A DNA stretch of 64,000 nt from Sphingobacterium sp. SRCM116780 (GTDB taxonomy: Bacteria; Bacteroidota; Bacteroidia; Sphingobacteriales; Sphingobacteriaceae). Positions 21,930 through 30,874 of the stretch are shown here, one piece after another. Made by a program: the position numbers and the translations under genes. The DNA is taken from contig NZ_CP090446.1 in assembly GCF_021442025.1 (NCBI RefSeq), forward strand, positions 3,224,001 to 3,288,000, written 5' to 3'. Below the pieces are notes generated by a model that saw nothing but the letters and a program-made list of their open reading frames with translations, did no database searches and had not been told where the DNA came from. Position 1 is the stretch's first letter. Every line of letters begins with the position of its first letter.

Positions 21930-23459
21930 ATGATAACAAAAGAATTAAAAGAATTGGGGATTCTACCGACCAATTTAGGTTCTTCTACAGGAGAAACTTG
22001 GTTTGCAACAGGTGAAACGATTTCTTCTCATTCCCCTGTGGATGGGAAACAGATTGCCTCCGTTACCAGTTCTTCCAAAAAAGATTATGATCAAATCTGT
22101 ATTCAAGCTAAAAAAGCATATTTAACCTGGCGTATCGTACCCGCTCCACAAAGGGGTGAGGTGGTTCGCTTATTTGGAGATCGATTAAGACAACTGAAAT
22201 CGACTTTAGGAAAACTCGTGTCTTATGAAATGGGTAAATCGCTACAAGAAGGAATGGGTGAAGTGCAAGAGATGATCGATATCTGTGATTTTGCTGTTGG
22301 TATATCTCGTCAACTCTATGGATCAACCATTCACTCTGAACGTCCTTACCATCGGATGTACGATCAATATCATCCTCTTGGAATTGTCGGTATTATTTCT
22401 GCCTTCAATTTCCCAGTAGCTGTTTGGGCCTGGAATACAGCCTTAGCTCTTGTTTGTGGTGATGTTGTCATCTGGAAACCCAGTGAAAAAACGCCGTTAT
22501 GTGCGATTGCTTGTCAACGAATCCTCGCTGAGGTTTTGAAAGAAAAAGAATTACCAGAAGGTATTTCGAACTTAATCATAGGTGATAAAACGGTAGGTGA
22601 ATGGCTTGTCAATGACAACAATATTCCGCTAATCTCAGCGACAGGCTCAACTAAAATGGGTAAAATCGTCGCGCAACAAGTGGCTTCAAGGCTCGGGAAA
22701 ACAATTCTTGAGTTGGGAGGAAATAATGCGATCATTATTACAGCAGATGCTGATCTGAAGATGACCACTATAGGAGCTGTATTTGGAGCTGTGGGTACTG
22801 CTGGTCAACGATGCACGTCTACACGTAGGCTCATCATTCACGAAAGTGTATACGATCAAGTAAAAGAATCTTTAGTAAAAGCTTATGCTCAATTAAAAAT
22901 TGGAGATCCCCTGAATACAAATAATCATGTCGGTCCTTTAATCGATGAAATTGCTGTTAATCATTACTTAAACGCTTTAGAACAAATCAAAAAACAAGGT
23001 GGGAAAATAATCGTGGATGGCGGTGTGTTAACAGGAAAAGGTTTTGAAAGTGGTTGTTATGTAAAACCAGCCATTGCTGAAGTAAAAAATGATTTTGATA
23101 TCGTGCAACACGAAACTTTTGCGCCTATTTTGTATTTAATAAAATATACGGGTGATGTTTTGGAAGCTATTGCCATTCAAAATGATGTTAAACAAGGTTT
23201 GTCATCTGCTATTATGACTACCAATCTTCGTGAGGCAGAGCTATTTTTAAGTGCACAGGGTTCGGATTGTGGTATTGCCAATGTCAATATTGGAACTTCT
23301 GGAGCGGAAATAGGAGGTGCTTTTGGTGGCGAAAAAGATACAGGTGGCGGCAGAGAGTCTGGATCTGATGCTTGGAAAGCTTATATGAGAAGACAGACCA
23401 ATACCATCAACTATAGCACAGCACTACCGTTAGCACAGGGAATTACGTTTAATCTTTAA
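21930..23459 (+). CDS. Aldehyde dehydrogenase, probable alpha-aminoadipate semialdehyde dehydrogenase
   Basis: A 509-residue NAD(P)-dependent aldehyde dehydrogenase. The catalytic pair is E261 (ILELGGNN) and C295 (GQRCTSTRR), 34 apart as expected. SAFNFPVAVWAWNTALA and IWKPSEKTPL are typical of the ALDH7/antiquitin group, which oxidises 2-aminoadipate 6-semialdehyde. That is the product of the L-lysine 6-aminotransferase encoded 25 bases downstream, so the two genes form a coherent operon. The start ATG at 21930 follows the operator closely. Substrate assignment rests on subfamily resemblance and context. Confidence 0.9.
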   Translation: MITKELKELGILPTNLGSSTGETWFATGETISSHSPVDGKQIASVTSSSKKDYDQICIQAKKAYLTWRIVPAPQRGEVVRLFGDRLRQLKSTLGKLVSYEMGKSLQEGMGEVQEMIDICDFAVGISRQLYGSTIHSERPYHRMYDQYHPLGIVGIISAFNFPVAVWAWNTALALVCGDVVIWKPSEKTPLCAIACQRILAEVLKEKELPEGISNLIIGDKTVGEWLVNDNNIPLISATGSTKMGKIVAQQVASRLGKTILELGGNNAIIITADADLKMTTIGAVFGAVGTAGQRCTSTRRLIIHESVYDQVKESLVKAYAQLKIGDPLNTNNHVGPLIDEIAVNHYLNALEQIKKQGGKIIVDGGVLTGKGFESGCYVKPAIAEVKNDFDIVQHETFAPILYLIKYTGDVLEAIAIQNDVKQGLSSAIMTTNLREAELFLSAQGSDCGIANVNIGTSGAEIGGAFGGEKDTGGGRESGSDAWKAYMRRQTNTINYSTALPLAQGITFNL

Positions 23460-23484
23460 TTATAACCTTAAATTAATATATCAT

Positions 23485-24771
23485 ATGAGTACTGTTCACG
23501 AAATTTTATCCAGACATCTATTAGCCGATGGTTTCCCCATTGTTATGGATATGGAAAAATCCCATGGGTCCTATTTAGTTGATCGAAACGGAGATACCTA
23601 CTTAGATCTATTCAGTATGTTCGCTTCTGTGGCTATTGGTTATAATCATCCTTATATCGTAAAGGAACAAGAGTTTTTGGGCAAAATGGCCATTAATAAA
23701 CCGGCATTGTCAGATATTTACCCAAAAGAATTTGCTGATTTTATGGAAGTTTTCGAACGTGTTGCTTTACCTAAAGAGTTGCAATACTGTTTTTTTATAG
23801 CTGGGGGTACATTAGCTGTTGAAAACACATTGAAAGCGGCTTTTGATTGGAAAACAAGGTTAAACTTGTCAAGAGGAATTCAGCAAGAGGCGTCACAAGT
23901 TATTCACTTCAAGGAGGCATTTCATGGCAGATCAGGGTATACCTTATCACTGACCAATACAAAAGATCCAAGAAAGCACATGTACTTTCCAAAATTTAAT
24001 TGGCCAAGAATCAGCAATCCTAAAGTAACTTTTCCTATTACAGAGGAAAATTTATCTCAAGTAATCGAAAAAGAAAAAATAGCGATTCAAGAGATCCGAA
24101 CAGCGTTAGCAGATCATCCGAATGACATTGCCTGTATCATTATAGAACCAATTCAAGCTGAAGGTGGTGACAATCATTTCAGAAACGAGTTTTTACAAGC
24201 CTTACGTGACATTTGCGATGAGCACGAAATTTTATTGATTTTTGATGAGGTGCAAACTGGGGTTGGGTTAACGGGTGATATGTGGGCTTTTCAAACCGTT
24301 GGAATCGTTCCGGATTTAATTGCCTTTGGAAAGAAAACACAGGTTTGTGGTTTGCTAGCCAACAAAGAAAAATTCGATCAAGTAGAAAAACATGTTTTTG
24401 TAGAGTCTTCTCGCCTTAATTCAACTTTTGGAGGAGATTTCACAGATATGATGCGTTTCAAACTGATTTTGGAAGTCATAGAGCAGGAAAACTTAATTGA
24501 GCAGATTGCACCTAAGGGTTCTTATTTTATGGAGAAATTGGAAGGATTAGCCAATAAACATCCGCAAATTAGTAATATTAGAGGGAAAGGATTATTTATA
24601 GCCTTTGATTTCCCGAATGAAGAGGAAAGAGATCAATTCATCAAAAATGCATTTGCAAATAAATTACTCTTATTGGGCTGTGGTGAGCGAAGTATACGTT
24701 TTAGACCACACTTGAATGTCAGTATTGAGGAGCTTGACAAAGCTATTGAAATCATGGATAGGATACTATAA
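23485..24771 (+). CDS. lat: L-lysine 6-aminotransferase
   Basis: A 428-residue class III PLP aminotransferase that transfers the epsilon-amino group of lysine to 2-oxoglutarate, giving 2-aminoadipate semialdehyde. Lat-type landmarks are FSMFASVAIGYNHPYI near the start, FHGRSGYTLSLTNTKDPRKH in the middle, LLIFDEVQTGVGLTGDMWAF, and the PLP lysine in AFGKKTQVCG (K283 or K284). These distinguish it from ornithine or GABA aminotransferases. It is the second gene of the operon with the aldehyde dehydrogenase. Together with the divergent glutaryl-CoA dehydrogenase it points to lysine use via aminoadipate and glutarate; the connecting steps are not in this window. Confidence 0.92.
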   Translation: MSTVHEILSRHLLADGFPIVMDMEKSHGSYLVDRNGDTYLDLFSMFASVAIGYNHPYIVKEQEFLGKMAINKPALSDIYPKEFADFMEVFERVALPKELQYCFFIAGGTLAVENTLKAAFDWKTRLNLSRGIQQEASQVIHFKEAFHGRSGYTLSLTNTKDPRKHMYFPKFNWPRISNPKVTFPITEENLSQVIEKEKIAIQEIRTALADHPNDIACIIIEPIQAEGGDNHFRNEFLQALRDICDEHEILLIFDEVQTGVGLTGDMWAFQTVGIVPDLIAFGKKTQVCGLLANKEKFDQVEKHVFVESSRLNSTFGGDFTDMMRFKLILEVIEQENLIEQIAPKGSYFMEKLEGLANKHPQISNIRGKGLFIAFDFPNEEERDQFIKNAFANKLLLLGCGERSIRFRPHLNVSIEELDKAIEIMDRIL

Positions 24772-24823
24772 TCGTCTAATTGCGTGTCTTGATTTCAAGG
24801 TTCTCTTTTTCAATGAATCTGCT

Positions 24824-24831
24824 TACCTTTG
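24824..24831 (+). promoter_or_regulatory. -7 element (TACCTTTG) of the small membrane-protein gene
   Basis: Exact TAnnTTTG match 21 bases before the ATG at 24853. A TTC at 24801-24803 is the nearest -33 candidate. Confidence 0.5.
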
Positions 24832-24852
24832 CAATAATTATTAAAACGGCAT

Positions 24853-25116
24853 ATGGATTCAGGTAAGTTCGCATTAGTACAATTAGTGACGGTTATTCAC
24901 TTTGCATTAATGGCTATCGCGTTATTCAGATTATTTAGACTTAAGAACGTAACAGGAGGATTTGTCATTCTTTCCATATTGGGATTATGCATTCCCATAC
25001 TTGGTCCGTTTGGGTTGATATTCATCTTGAATAAAAAGAAAAAAGAGGAGGATCTGGAAGAGCAGAAAAAAAGACCACAACAGATTCAAAAGCATAAAAA
25101 ATCTCCTAAAAAATAA
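24853..25116 (+). CDS. Small two-helix membrane protein
   Basis: An 87-residue protein of unknown function. Two hydrophobic stretches (about 8-28 and 36-58) are followed by a strongly basic, glutamine- and lysine-rich tail (KKKKEEDLEEQKK onward), which would face the cytoplasm. The overall plan resembles PLDc_N-type small membrane proteins, but I see no decisive motif. It has its own promoter element and terminator. The terminator stem covers the last codons and the stop. Confidence 0.65.
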   Translation: MDSGKFALVQLVTVIHFALMAIALFRLFRLKNVTGGFVILSILGLCIPILGPFGLIFILNKKKKEEDLEEQKKRPQQIQKHKKSPKK

Positions 25117-25130
25117 TTTAGGAGATTTTT
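25098..25130. terminator. Bidirectional terminator
   Basis: Stem AAAATCTCCTAAA (25098-25110) with TTTAGGAGATTTT (25118-25130) lies between two convergent genes, with T tracts in both directions. It overlaps the 3' end of the small membrane-protein gene. Confidence 0.85.
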
Positions 25131-25134
25131 ATAT

Positions 25135-26124
25135 TTATCCAAGTGGCAATTGAATTGCTTCACGTGGAACGAAATTTCCTTCTTGATCCCTTATAAAGCT
25201 CATCGGATAATCGGGATCTTTGATAATCTCAAATAAGATAAAGCCCCAAGGTTTCCAGAAGTTCTCCAGAACCTGACCATAAACCTTGACTTGCCAATGA
25301 TCAAAAATTGGTTTCATCGACATGTCTGCCAATGGCATCGGCTCCACATAGATCATTTTTGGCGTATTCAAATAGGTATATTCTGGAAGACGATTAAATA
25401 GATATACAGAATAAAAATAACGGGCTGCTAGTTCTTCGAATTGAATAGGGTGTAATATTTTCCCTTCAACTAACTTTAATGCATCTTCATGATAGATGTT
25501 GTTCGTTGCGTTATCTTGTAGACAAGCAACAATTCCAAAATCATTCATCCGTAGTGAAAAGATCAAGGTGTTGATTTCATCACGATAATTGAATGTCTCT
25601 GCTGCATTATCGACTTGACTTAGAAATATGGAGAAGGGATTCGTTCCTTCGAACTCCATGGGTTGTAGTAACGATTGCAACATCGCATGGAGATTCTTAA
25701 ACTTCTGCACTAATACCTGCGAAAAATTCATTTCCTCACCTGTTAAGGTTTGTTGACGAATACCGGTTTGAATTTCATTGAAAACAACACCATACAATAT
25801 CTTTGACATCCACTGGAATAAGGTAATCTGTGATAAATCGCGTACTGCTTCATAACCCGTTGCAAATGCGCGTTCAACTTCTGATTCCATTTTTTCAATC
25901 GCCAATGCGGCGTCAGCTGAACAGGGAAGTTTCAAGCTTTTATAAGTGACGATAGATTCGTCTAGCATTTTAAAAGGTTTTTCTTCCAGATCAAAAGCTC
26001 GCATCATCCAAACTGGAAAAACCTGAATCTGTTCGTCTATAGAAGATAATGTCTCTCCTGTCAAAAAACAGGTTTGATTATCAAATTTGAATATTTTAAA
26101 TGGATTGTATAACGATGTTGACAT
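25135..26124 (-). CDS. Conserved-looking protein of unknown function
   Basis: A 329-residue protein I do not recognise as any named family. No signal peptide or membrane segment is seen, so it is probably cytoplasmic. It begins with a segment containing CFLTGE and a hydrophobic FPVWMM patch; the central part is helical (AIEKMESEVERAF) and the C-terminal half is rich in aromatic residues (YFYSVYLFNRLPEYTYL, FWKPWGFILFE). The frame is open up to 26208, but a TACCTTTG promoter element at 26133-26140 falls inside that extension, so the ATG at 26124 is the likely start, with a leader of only a few bases. It is monocistronic. Confidence 0.7.
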   Translation of the reverse strand: MSTSLYNPFKIFKFDNQTCFLTGETLSSIDEQIQVFPVWMMRAFDLEEKPFKMLDESIVTYKSLKLPCSADAALAIEKMESEVERAFATGYEAVRDLSQITLFQWMSKILYGVVFNEIQTGIRQQTLTGEEMNFSQVLVQKFKNLHAMLQSLLQPMEFEGTNPFSIFLSQVDNAAETFNYRDEINTLIFSLRMNDFGIVACLQDNATNNIYHEDALKLVEGKILHPIQFEELAARYFYSVYLFNRLPEYTYLNTPKMIYVEPMPLADMSMKPIFDHWQVKVYGQVLENFWKPWGFILFEIIKDPDYPMSFIRDQEGNFVPREAIQLPLG

Positions 26125-26132
26125 ATAGGGTA

Positions 26133-26140
26133 CAAAGGTA
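26133..26140 (-). promoter_or_regulatory. -7 element (TACCTTTG), very short leader
   Basis: Exact TAnnTTTG match on the leftward strand, with 8 bases to the ATG at 26124. It excludes an upstream start at 26208. Confidence 0.5.
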
Positions 26141-26360
26141 CATGTTTTATAAAAAGTAAAGTCACCGAAAAATAAACTTTGGTAATTGATTCTTTCAGTT
26201 CTATACATAAAAAATAGGATGAAGACTCTACCTTCACCCCTAAAAACTATAACCGTTTTATGGGGGCTTGTGTGTTCTAAAAATTATTTTATAGCAATAG
26301 TATCATTTGATAGTATCAAAAATCATGAATTGACTTATCTTCGTTTTAAAAACGATTATC

Positions 26361-26505
26361 AATACTCACGTTAAAGTTTTCAAAGGTTAAAACCACATCT
26401 ATGATGGTTGCTTCTTTGGTTTTAACACCTTCCAATTTGGATGTTTTCCTTTTTTTTAGCAGTTTTTTTTCGTCTCTTTCTCATCCAAGGCACTACCTTT
26501 CAAAG
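26361..26505 (-). pseudogene. Decayed copy of the topB 3' end
   Basis: This stretch aligns with the last 140 or so bases of topB (27182-27325) at roughly 80% identity by eye. Shared blocks include TTCAAAGGT, TCTTTGGTTTTAACACCTT and TCTTTCTCATCCA. Read leftward it would encode a tail like that of TopB (VLTFENF is conserved), but a 2-nt insertion in the T run near 26466-26471 breaks the frame and nothing upstream remains. It lies 8 bases beyond the alpha/beta hydrolase gene, which therefore sits between the intact topB end and this fragment. Confidence 0.85.
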
Positions 26506-26512
26506 TACTACG

Positions 26513-27163
26513 TTATTTCAATAAATAATTCCGGATAGCAATAGAAATTTCTGCAGCATGGGTCAATACCATCAAATGACCTGCTTTGTTAATTTTCGTT
26601 GTATAGTTGACATTTTGCATTGGAATAATATGATCGCTATCACCATGGAGATGTAGAGCTGATTTAGAGCTCTGTATATTGTCCCAATTGATGATCTTAT
26701 CAATAGCCCATTTCACAAAAACTGGATTCGAATCTTTAAATATATTCGCTAAAATAGATTTGTCTTGTTCCAAATGAACGCCAAATAACCAATTGATAAT
26801 CAAGTTTGATTTCTTAAAAAATTTATTTGGAAACAGTTGATGAAAAGAGATATACTTATAGTAATGATATAGCCTTGGAAGTTCAAATTTAGTTTTAGCA
26901 GAGGAGATGAGAATAATTTTTTCAAAATCATAGCTTTTTGCTAACTCACTGATGCACATTCCCCCAAAAGAAACACCCATTATATGGGCTCCTTTCTTTG
27001 GAATATCATAGTGATGAGCGAGTCTAGCAACATAATTAGCTAAGCTTTCTTTCTCTAAAGGTGTTATCCACTCTACATAAACGACATCAAACTCGGATAA
27101 ATCCAGTTTTGAATACGCTTTTTGATCAGCTCCAAGTCCCGAAAGTGCATAAAGCTTAATCAT
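26513..27163 (-). CDS. Small alpha/beta hydrolase
   Basis: A 216-residue cytoplasmic protein with an alpha/beta-hydrolase fold. The nucleophile elbow is GVSFGGM (S65), the acid is D175 or D177 in LHGDSDHIIP, and the base is H196 in AGHLMVLTH, so the triad is complete. It starts LYALSGLGADQKAY, the oxyanion-hole strand of the family. Esterase, lipase or thioesterase activity is possible; the substrate is unknown. It begins 11 bases after the topB stop on the same strand and is probably co-transcribed. A decayed duplicate of the topB 3' end just past its own end suggests it arrived by insertion or an unequal duplication. Confidence 0.8.
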   Translation of the reverse strand: MIKLYALSGLGADQKAYSKLDLSEFDVVYVEWITPLEKESLANYVARLAHHYDIPKKGAHIMGVSFGGMCISELAKSYDFEKIILISSAKTKFELPRLYHYYKYISFHQLFPNKFFKKSNLIINWLFGVHLEQDKSILANIFKDSNPVFVKWAIDKIINWDNIQSSKSALHLHGDSDHIIPMQNVNYTTKINKAGHLMVLTHAAEISIAIRNYLLK

Positions 27164-27174
27164 AACAAAAGATC

Positions 27175-29286
27175 CTAACCAATATTCACTTTAAAATTTT
27201 CAAAGGTCAAAACCGCATCCATGATAGTTCCTTCTTTGGTTTTAACACCTTTTAATTCGGATGTTTTTCCTTTCTCCAGCAGGTTTTTCATCTCTTTCTC
27301 ATCCAGAGTAACACCATTCAGTGTACGCCAGATTTTAAAATCACAACCTTTCGCATAATGATCGCATTGTGCAACTTTATCAAATAGTTGTATTTGACCA
27401 GGATCGCATTTAGGACATTTTATTTTGCCTTTTTGTAAGGGTTTTACTTCCTCATGGGCAATAGAGATCCGTAATTGAAGTAATTCTTTAGTGATGCGTT
27501 CGGTGTAATCCTTGATATGTTTCATAAAAACTTCATAGGAAACTTTATTCGCACGCATCTCTTCTAATTTCTGTTCCCATTTACCTGTCAGCGTCACTTT
27601 CGCAATGGAACGATCTTTCACTAAATTGTATACGGTTAAACCTTTATCCGTAGGAATCAGTTTCTTTTTATCACGTTTGATATAATCTCGTTGGAACAGA
27701 GTTTCAATGGTAGCTGCACGTGTTGCTGGAGTTCCTAAACCACAATCTTTCATCGCCTGTCGCATTTCATCGTCATCGATTTCTTTCCCTGATGTCTCCA
27801 TTGATTTCAATAAGGAGGCCTCCGTATGAATGGGTTTTGCTTTTGTGAATCTTTCAGACAATTCTAAAGATAGAATTTCCAGTAATTCTTCTGCTGTCAA
27901 TTTAGGTAATTGTGCATTCTCATTATCTTGATCGTCTGTATTCTTGTCTTCATCTGGCAGTTCAATTTGATCCGCAGAAAGACGCCATCCATATTGTCGT
28001 ATCACCGTTCCTTTTGCGATCAGCTCCACTCCTGCTGCATCAATCACAACAGTTGTGATATCTTTCAGACAAACATCAGAAAAACTCTCGACCATGCGCT
28101 TCGCAATCATGTTATAGATATTCCGTTGTTCTTGCAATAATGCTCCTGGTTTCTCATCGGTCACCAGTAGTGCATGGTGATCGGTTACTTTCTTTTCATC
28201 GACAGATCTTTTATTGAGTTTTGCTCCAATCAGATTACGTGATATGGTCGCAATACTTTCTTCTGCTGTATCGGCTAGGTGTTGAAATAATTCTTCTACC
28301 TTTTCAAATACGTCTTCTCCAATATAACGAGAGCCGGTACGGGGATAGGTAATTACTTTCTTTTCGTAAAGTGCCTGTGCGATGTTCAACGTTTGATCGG
28401 CAGAATAACCATATTTTTTATTAGCATCTTGTTGCAAAGAAGTCAAATCAAATAATAAAGGAGGTTGTTCTTTTGTTTCTTTTGCCTCTACTTTAACTAC
28501 TTTCGCTTGTGAACCAACGGATATCTTGGCGACTGCTTCTTCTGCTACGTCTTTTTTATCTATCTTTTCGGAAGTCGCTTTAAATTTGATACTATCTTTT
28601 TCAAATCCTGCTTGAATCTTATAAAAAGTCTGTGGCTTAAAATCTTTATTTTCTAAATAGCGCGAACAAATCATCGCCAAAGTAGGCGTTTGCACACGAC
28701 CTAGAGAGAGTAAGCCTCTATTGCCTGCAGCTAATGTAATGGCTTGTGTTGCATTAATTCCGATAAGCCAATCTGACTCTGATCGAGAACGTGCAGACAT
28801 ATACAAACTATCATATTCTGTTCCTTCTTTTAGATTGGCAAAACCTTCTTTGATTGCTTTATCTGTCTGTGAAGAAATCCATAAACGCTTGAACGGAACC
28901 TTGGAACCAAGGTAATAATAAATATTACGAAAGATCAATTCCCCTTCTCGTCCAGCATCGGTTGCTACAATGACTTCTTCAGCTTTATCCAATAAATATT
29001 TAATTGTATTCAATTGCTTCAATGCTCCTGCATCATCCAGCTGTTTACCATCACGCTTTATCTTCTTGGATTCTAGCTTAAATTCTGTTGGGATAATAGG
29101 TAAATTTCCAATTGACCAATTATGAAATCCATATGCTTGTGGTGTACATAGCTGTACTAAATGTCCAAAGGCATAGGTGAAAGCATAACCATTTCCTGAA
29201 ATATAACCATCATTTGTTTCTTTTGCGCCCATGACACGGGCCAAATCTCTTGCAACTGATGGTTTTTCGGCAATAACGACTTTCAT
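27175..29286 (-). CDS. topB: DNA topoisomerase III (type IA)
   Basis: Relaxes and decatenates DNA by cutting one strand. The 703-residue protein has an N-terminal Toprim domain (VVIAEKPSVARDLARV; ATDAGREGELIFR near 108-120), the catalytic Y314 in VITYPRTGSR, and a C-terminal zinc-finger-like segment (KCPKCDPG to CDHYAKGC, about 635-660). Length and layout match TopB of Bacteroidota rather than TopA, which has more zinc fingers. No conjugation genes adjoin it, so it looks chromosomal rather than part of an integrative element. A fragment of its own 3' end is found downstream (26361-26505). Confidence 0.94.
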   Translation of the reverse strand: MKVVIAEKPSVARDLARVMGAKETNDGYISGNGYAFTYAFGHLVQLCTPQAYGFHNWSIGNLPIIPTEFKLESKKIKRDGKQLDDAGALKQLNTIKYLLDKAEEVIVATDAGREGELIFRNIYYYLGSKVPFKRLWISSQTDKAIKEGFANLKEGTEYDSLYMSARSRSESDWLIGINATQAITLAAGNRGLLSLGRVQTPTLAMICSRYLENKDFKPQTFYKIQAGFEKDSIKFKATSEKIDKKDVAEEAVAKISVGSQAKVVKVEAKETKEQPPLLFDLTSLQQDANKKYGYSADQTLNIAQALYEKKVITYPRTGSRYIGEDVFEKVEELFQHLADTAEESIATISRNLIGAKLNKRSVDEKKVTDHHALLVTDEKPGALLQEQRNIYNMIAKRMVESFSDVCLKDITTVVIDAAGVELIAKGTVIRQYGWRLSADQIELPDEDKNTDDQDNENAQLPKLTAEELLEILSLELSERFTKAKPIHTEASLLKSMETSGKEIDDDEMRQAMKDCGLGTPATRAATIETLFQRDYIKRDKKKLIPTDKGLTVYNLVKDRSIAKVTLTGKWEQKLEEMRANKVSYEVFMKHIKDYTERITKELLQLRISIAHEEVKPLQKGKIKCPKCDPGQIQLFDKVAQCDHYAKGCDFKIWRTLNGVTLDEKEMKNLLEKGKTSELKGVKTKEGTIMDAVLTFENFKVNIG

Positions 29287-29372
29287 ATTTTATATTTAGA
29301 TAAAATATCATGCATATGGAAAGTTGTCCCTCTCCTGTTCATGATCTCTTTTATACTGTTTAATTTTTAAGC

Positions 29373-30737
29373 TTAATCTATTGAAGGAATAATCATACCT
29401 GTAATTTTACGATACAAATCGATGGCATATACATCTGTCATTCCCGAAACAAAATCCAATACTGATCTTATTTTAGAATAAGAATCTTCTCGATCTGTAT
29501 AAAACTGATGTGGGATTAATGCCACAAGTTTCTCATCATAACTATTTTTGTTCTTCTTCAAATAGGCTGGTACAAATTCGGCTAGTAAAGCATTCATCAC
29601 TTTATAACCAGCCACTTCAATTTGAACAACTGTAGGTGCATTGTAAATTTTTGCTATAGATATTGTAGAAATTCTTTTCAGATGAGCAACAACATCAGCG
29701 TCTAGCGCATCCATCAATGAGGACGGAAAAGTTCCGCTTAATATTCTTTCTTGTTCAGCATAAAATACTTCTACACACGCTTTTGTTAACGTATTGATTG
29801 CTTTCGCCCTTAATAATGCTACTCGGCTTGCGGTATCGATCAGGGAGTCTAAACGTGTTCTTAAATCTTCGCCACCACACAGAGGAAGTAACAGTTCTTC
29901 TACTTCGGGATAGGTCAGTATTTTTAAATGGTGTGCATCTTCTAGATCAATGATATTATAACAAATATCGTCCGCGGCTTCTACTAGATATACAAGTGGG
30001 TGACGTAAATAACCTCTTGCATTCGTTGGGTCTACCAAAATGCCTAATTCTATGGCTATTGTTTCAAAAGTCTGTTTTTCAGAAGCAAAGAAACCATATT
30101 TCTTACGATGGTGATTCTTTTTGATGTGACCATCAATCGCTGCACATGGATACTTCACAATGGATGCCAAAGAGGTATAGGTTAAAGCAAATCCTTTATC
30201 ATCTTTTCCATTAAAAGGATGCGTTAGAATACGAAGCGCATTTGCGTTCCCTTCAAAATGTGTTAAGTCTGCCCATTCTTCTTTTGTTACTTGTTCCTGA
30301 TATTTTCGACCGTCTCCTTCTGTGAAATAAGTGGAAATAGCGGCCTCTCCTGAGTGTCCAAATGCCGGATTACCCAGATCATGCGATAGACATGCTGCTG
30401 AAACAATATTCCCTACTTCTTGTAAATATGGAAAAAGTTCATCGACTGCAGGATTCGCATCTTTCATCTTCGTATAAAACAAACGACCTAATGACCTCCC
30501 CACACTGGCAACTTCCAGACTATGGGTCAATCGATTATGAACAAATACAGCTCCTGGCAACGGGAAAACTTGGGTTTTATTCTGCAGTCTTCTAAATGGA
30601 GAAGAAAAGATCAATCGATCATAATCCCGTTGAAATTCCGAACGTGTTATCAAATAGCTATCGCTCACGCGATCTTCATATCCCCAACGTTTAGCTGATA
30701 GCAGTTGTTTCCAATTCATACTTGTATTTACAGACAT
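29373..30737 (-). CDS. dgt: Deoxyguanosinetriphosphate triphosphohydrolase
   Basis: HD-domain enzyme that hydrolyses dGTP to deoxyguanosine and triphosphate. From the ATG at 30737 it has 454 residues. Metal-binding residues are the H of NRLTHSLEVASVGR and the HD pair of LSHDLGNPAFGHSGE; a later FVEAADDICYNIIDLEDAH-like stretch supplies the last acid (VEAADDICYNIIDLEDAH). The frame is open 27 codons further up, but a TATATTTG promoter element at 30742-30749 lies there, so those codons are not transcribed. An in-frame ATG at 30719 is also possible. It is not linked to other nucleotide genes. Confidence 0.92.
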   Translation of the reverse strand: MSVNTSMNWKQLLSAKRWGYEDRVSDSYLITRSEFQRDYDRLIFSSPFRRLQNKTQVFPLPGAVFVHNRLTHSLEVASVGRSLGRLFYTKMKDANPAVDELFPYLQEVGNIVSAACLSHDLGNPAFGHSGEAAISTYFTEGDGRKYQEQVTKEEWADLTHFEGNANALRILTHPFNGKDDKGFALTYTSLASIVKYPCAAIDGHIKKNHHRKKYGFFASEKQTFETIAIELGILVDPTNARGYLRHPLVYLVEAADDICYNIIDLEDAHHLKILTYPEVEELLLPLCGGEDLRTRLDSLIDTASRVALLRAKAINTLTKACVEVFYAEQERILSGTFPSSLMDALDADVVAHLKRISTISIAKIYNAPTVVQIEVAGYKVMNALLAEFVPAYLKKNKNSYDEKLVALIPHQFYTDREDSYSKIRSVLDFVSGMTDVYAIDLYRKITGMIIPSID

Positions 30738-30741
30738 GGTG

Positions 30742-30749
30742 CAAATATA
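30742..30749 (-). promoter_or_regulatory. dgt -7 element (TATATTTG)
   Basis: Exact TAnnTTTG match on the leftward strand, only 4 bases before the ATG at 30737, the same geometry as at lipA. A leaderless mRNA is likely if this start is used. Confidence 0.5.
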
Positions 30750-30874
30750 CATTTTTTGATTTTCTAACTGTTGTGGCTTTTTGCTACAATTTGAATTTTT
30801 ATAAATGACGAGAATCATTTTTTAACCTGGTATTATTCGTTATCTTTAGCAAGGAATCAAAAATAACCAATATC

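Noticed and set aside
26186..26374. 62-codon rightward frame between the unknown gene and the topB fragment
   Set aside because: Overlaps the promoter of the leftward gene and the topB remnant; no recognisable features.
27175..29286. topB as a marker of an integrative conjugative element
   Set aside because: No relaxase, tra genes, integrase or attachment repeats are seen nearby; surrounding genes are housekeeping.
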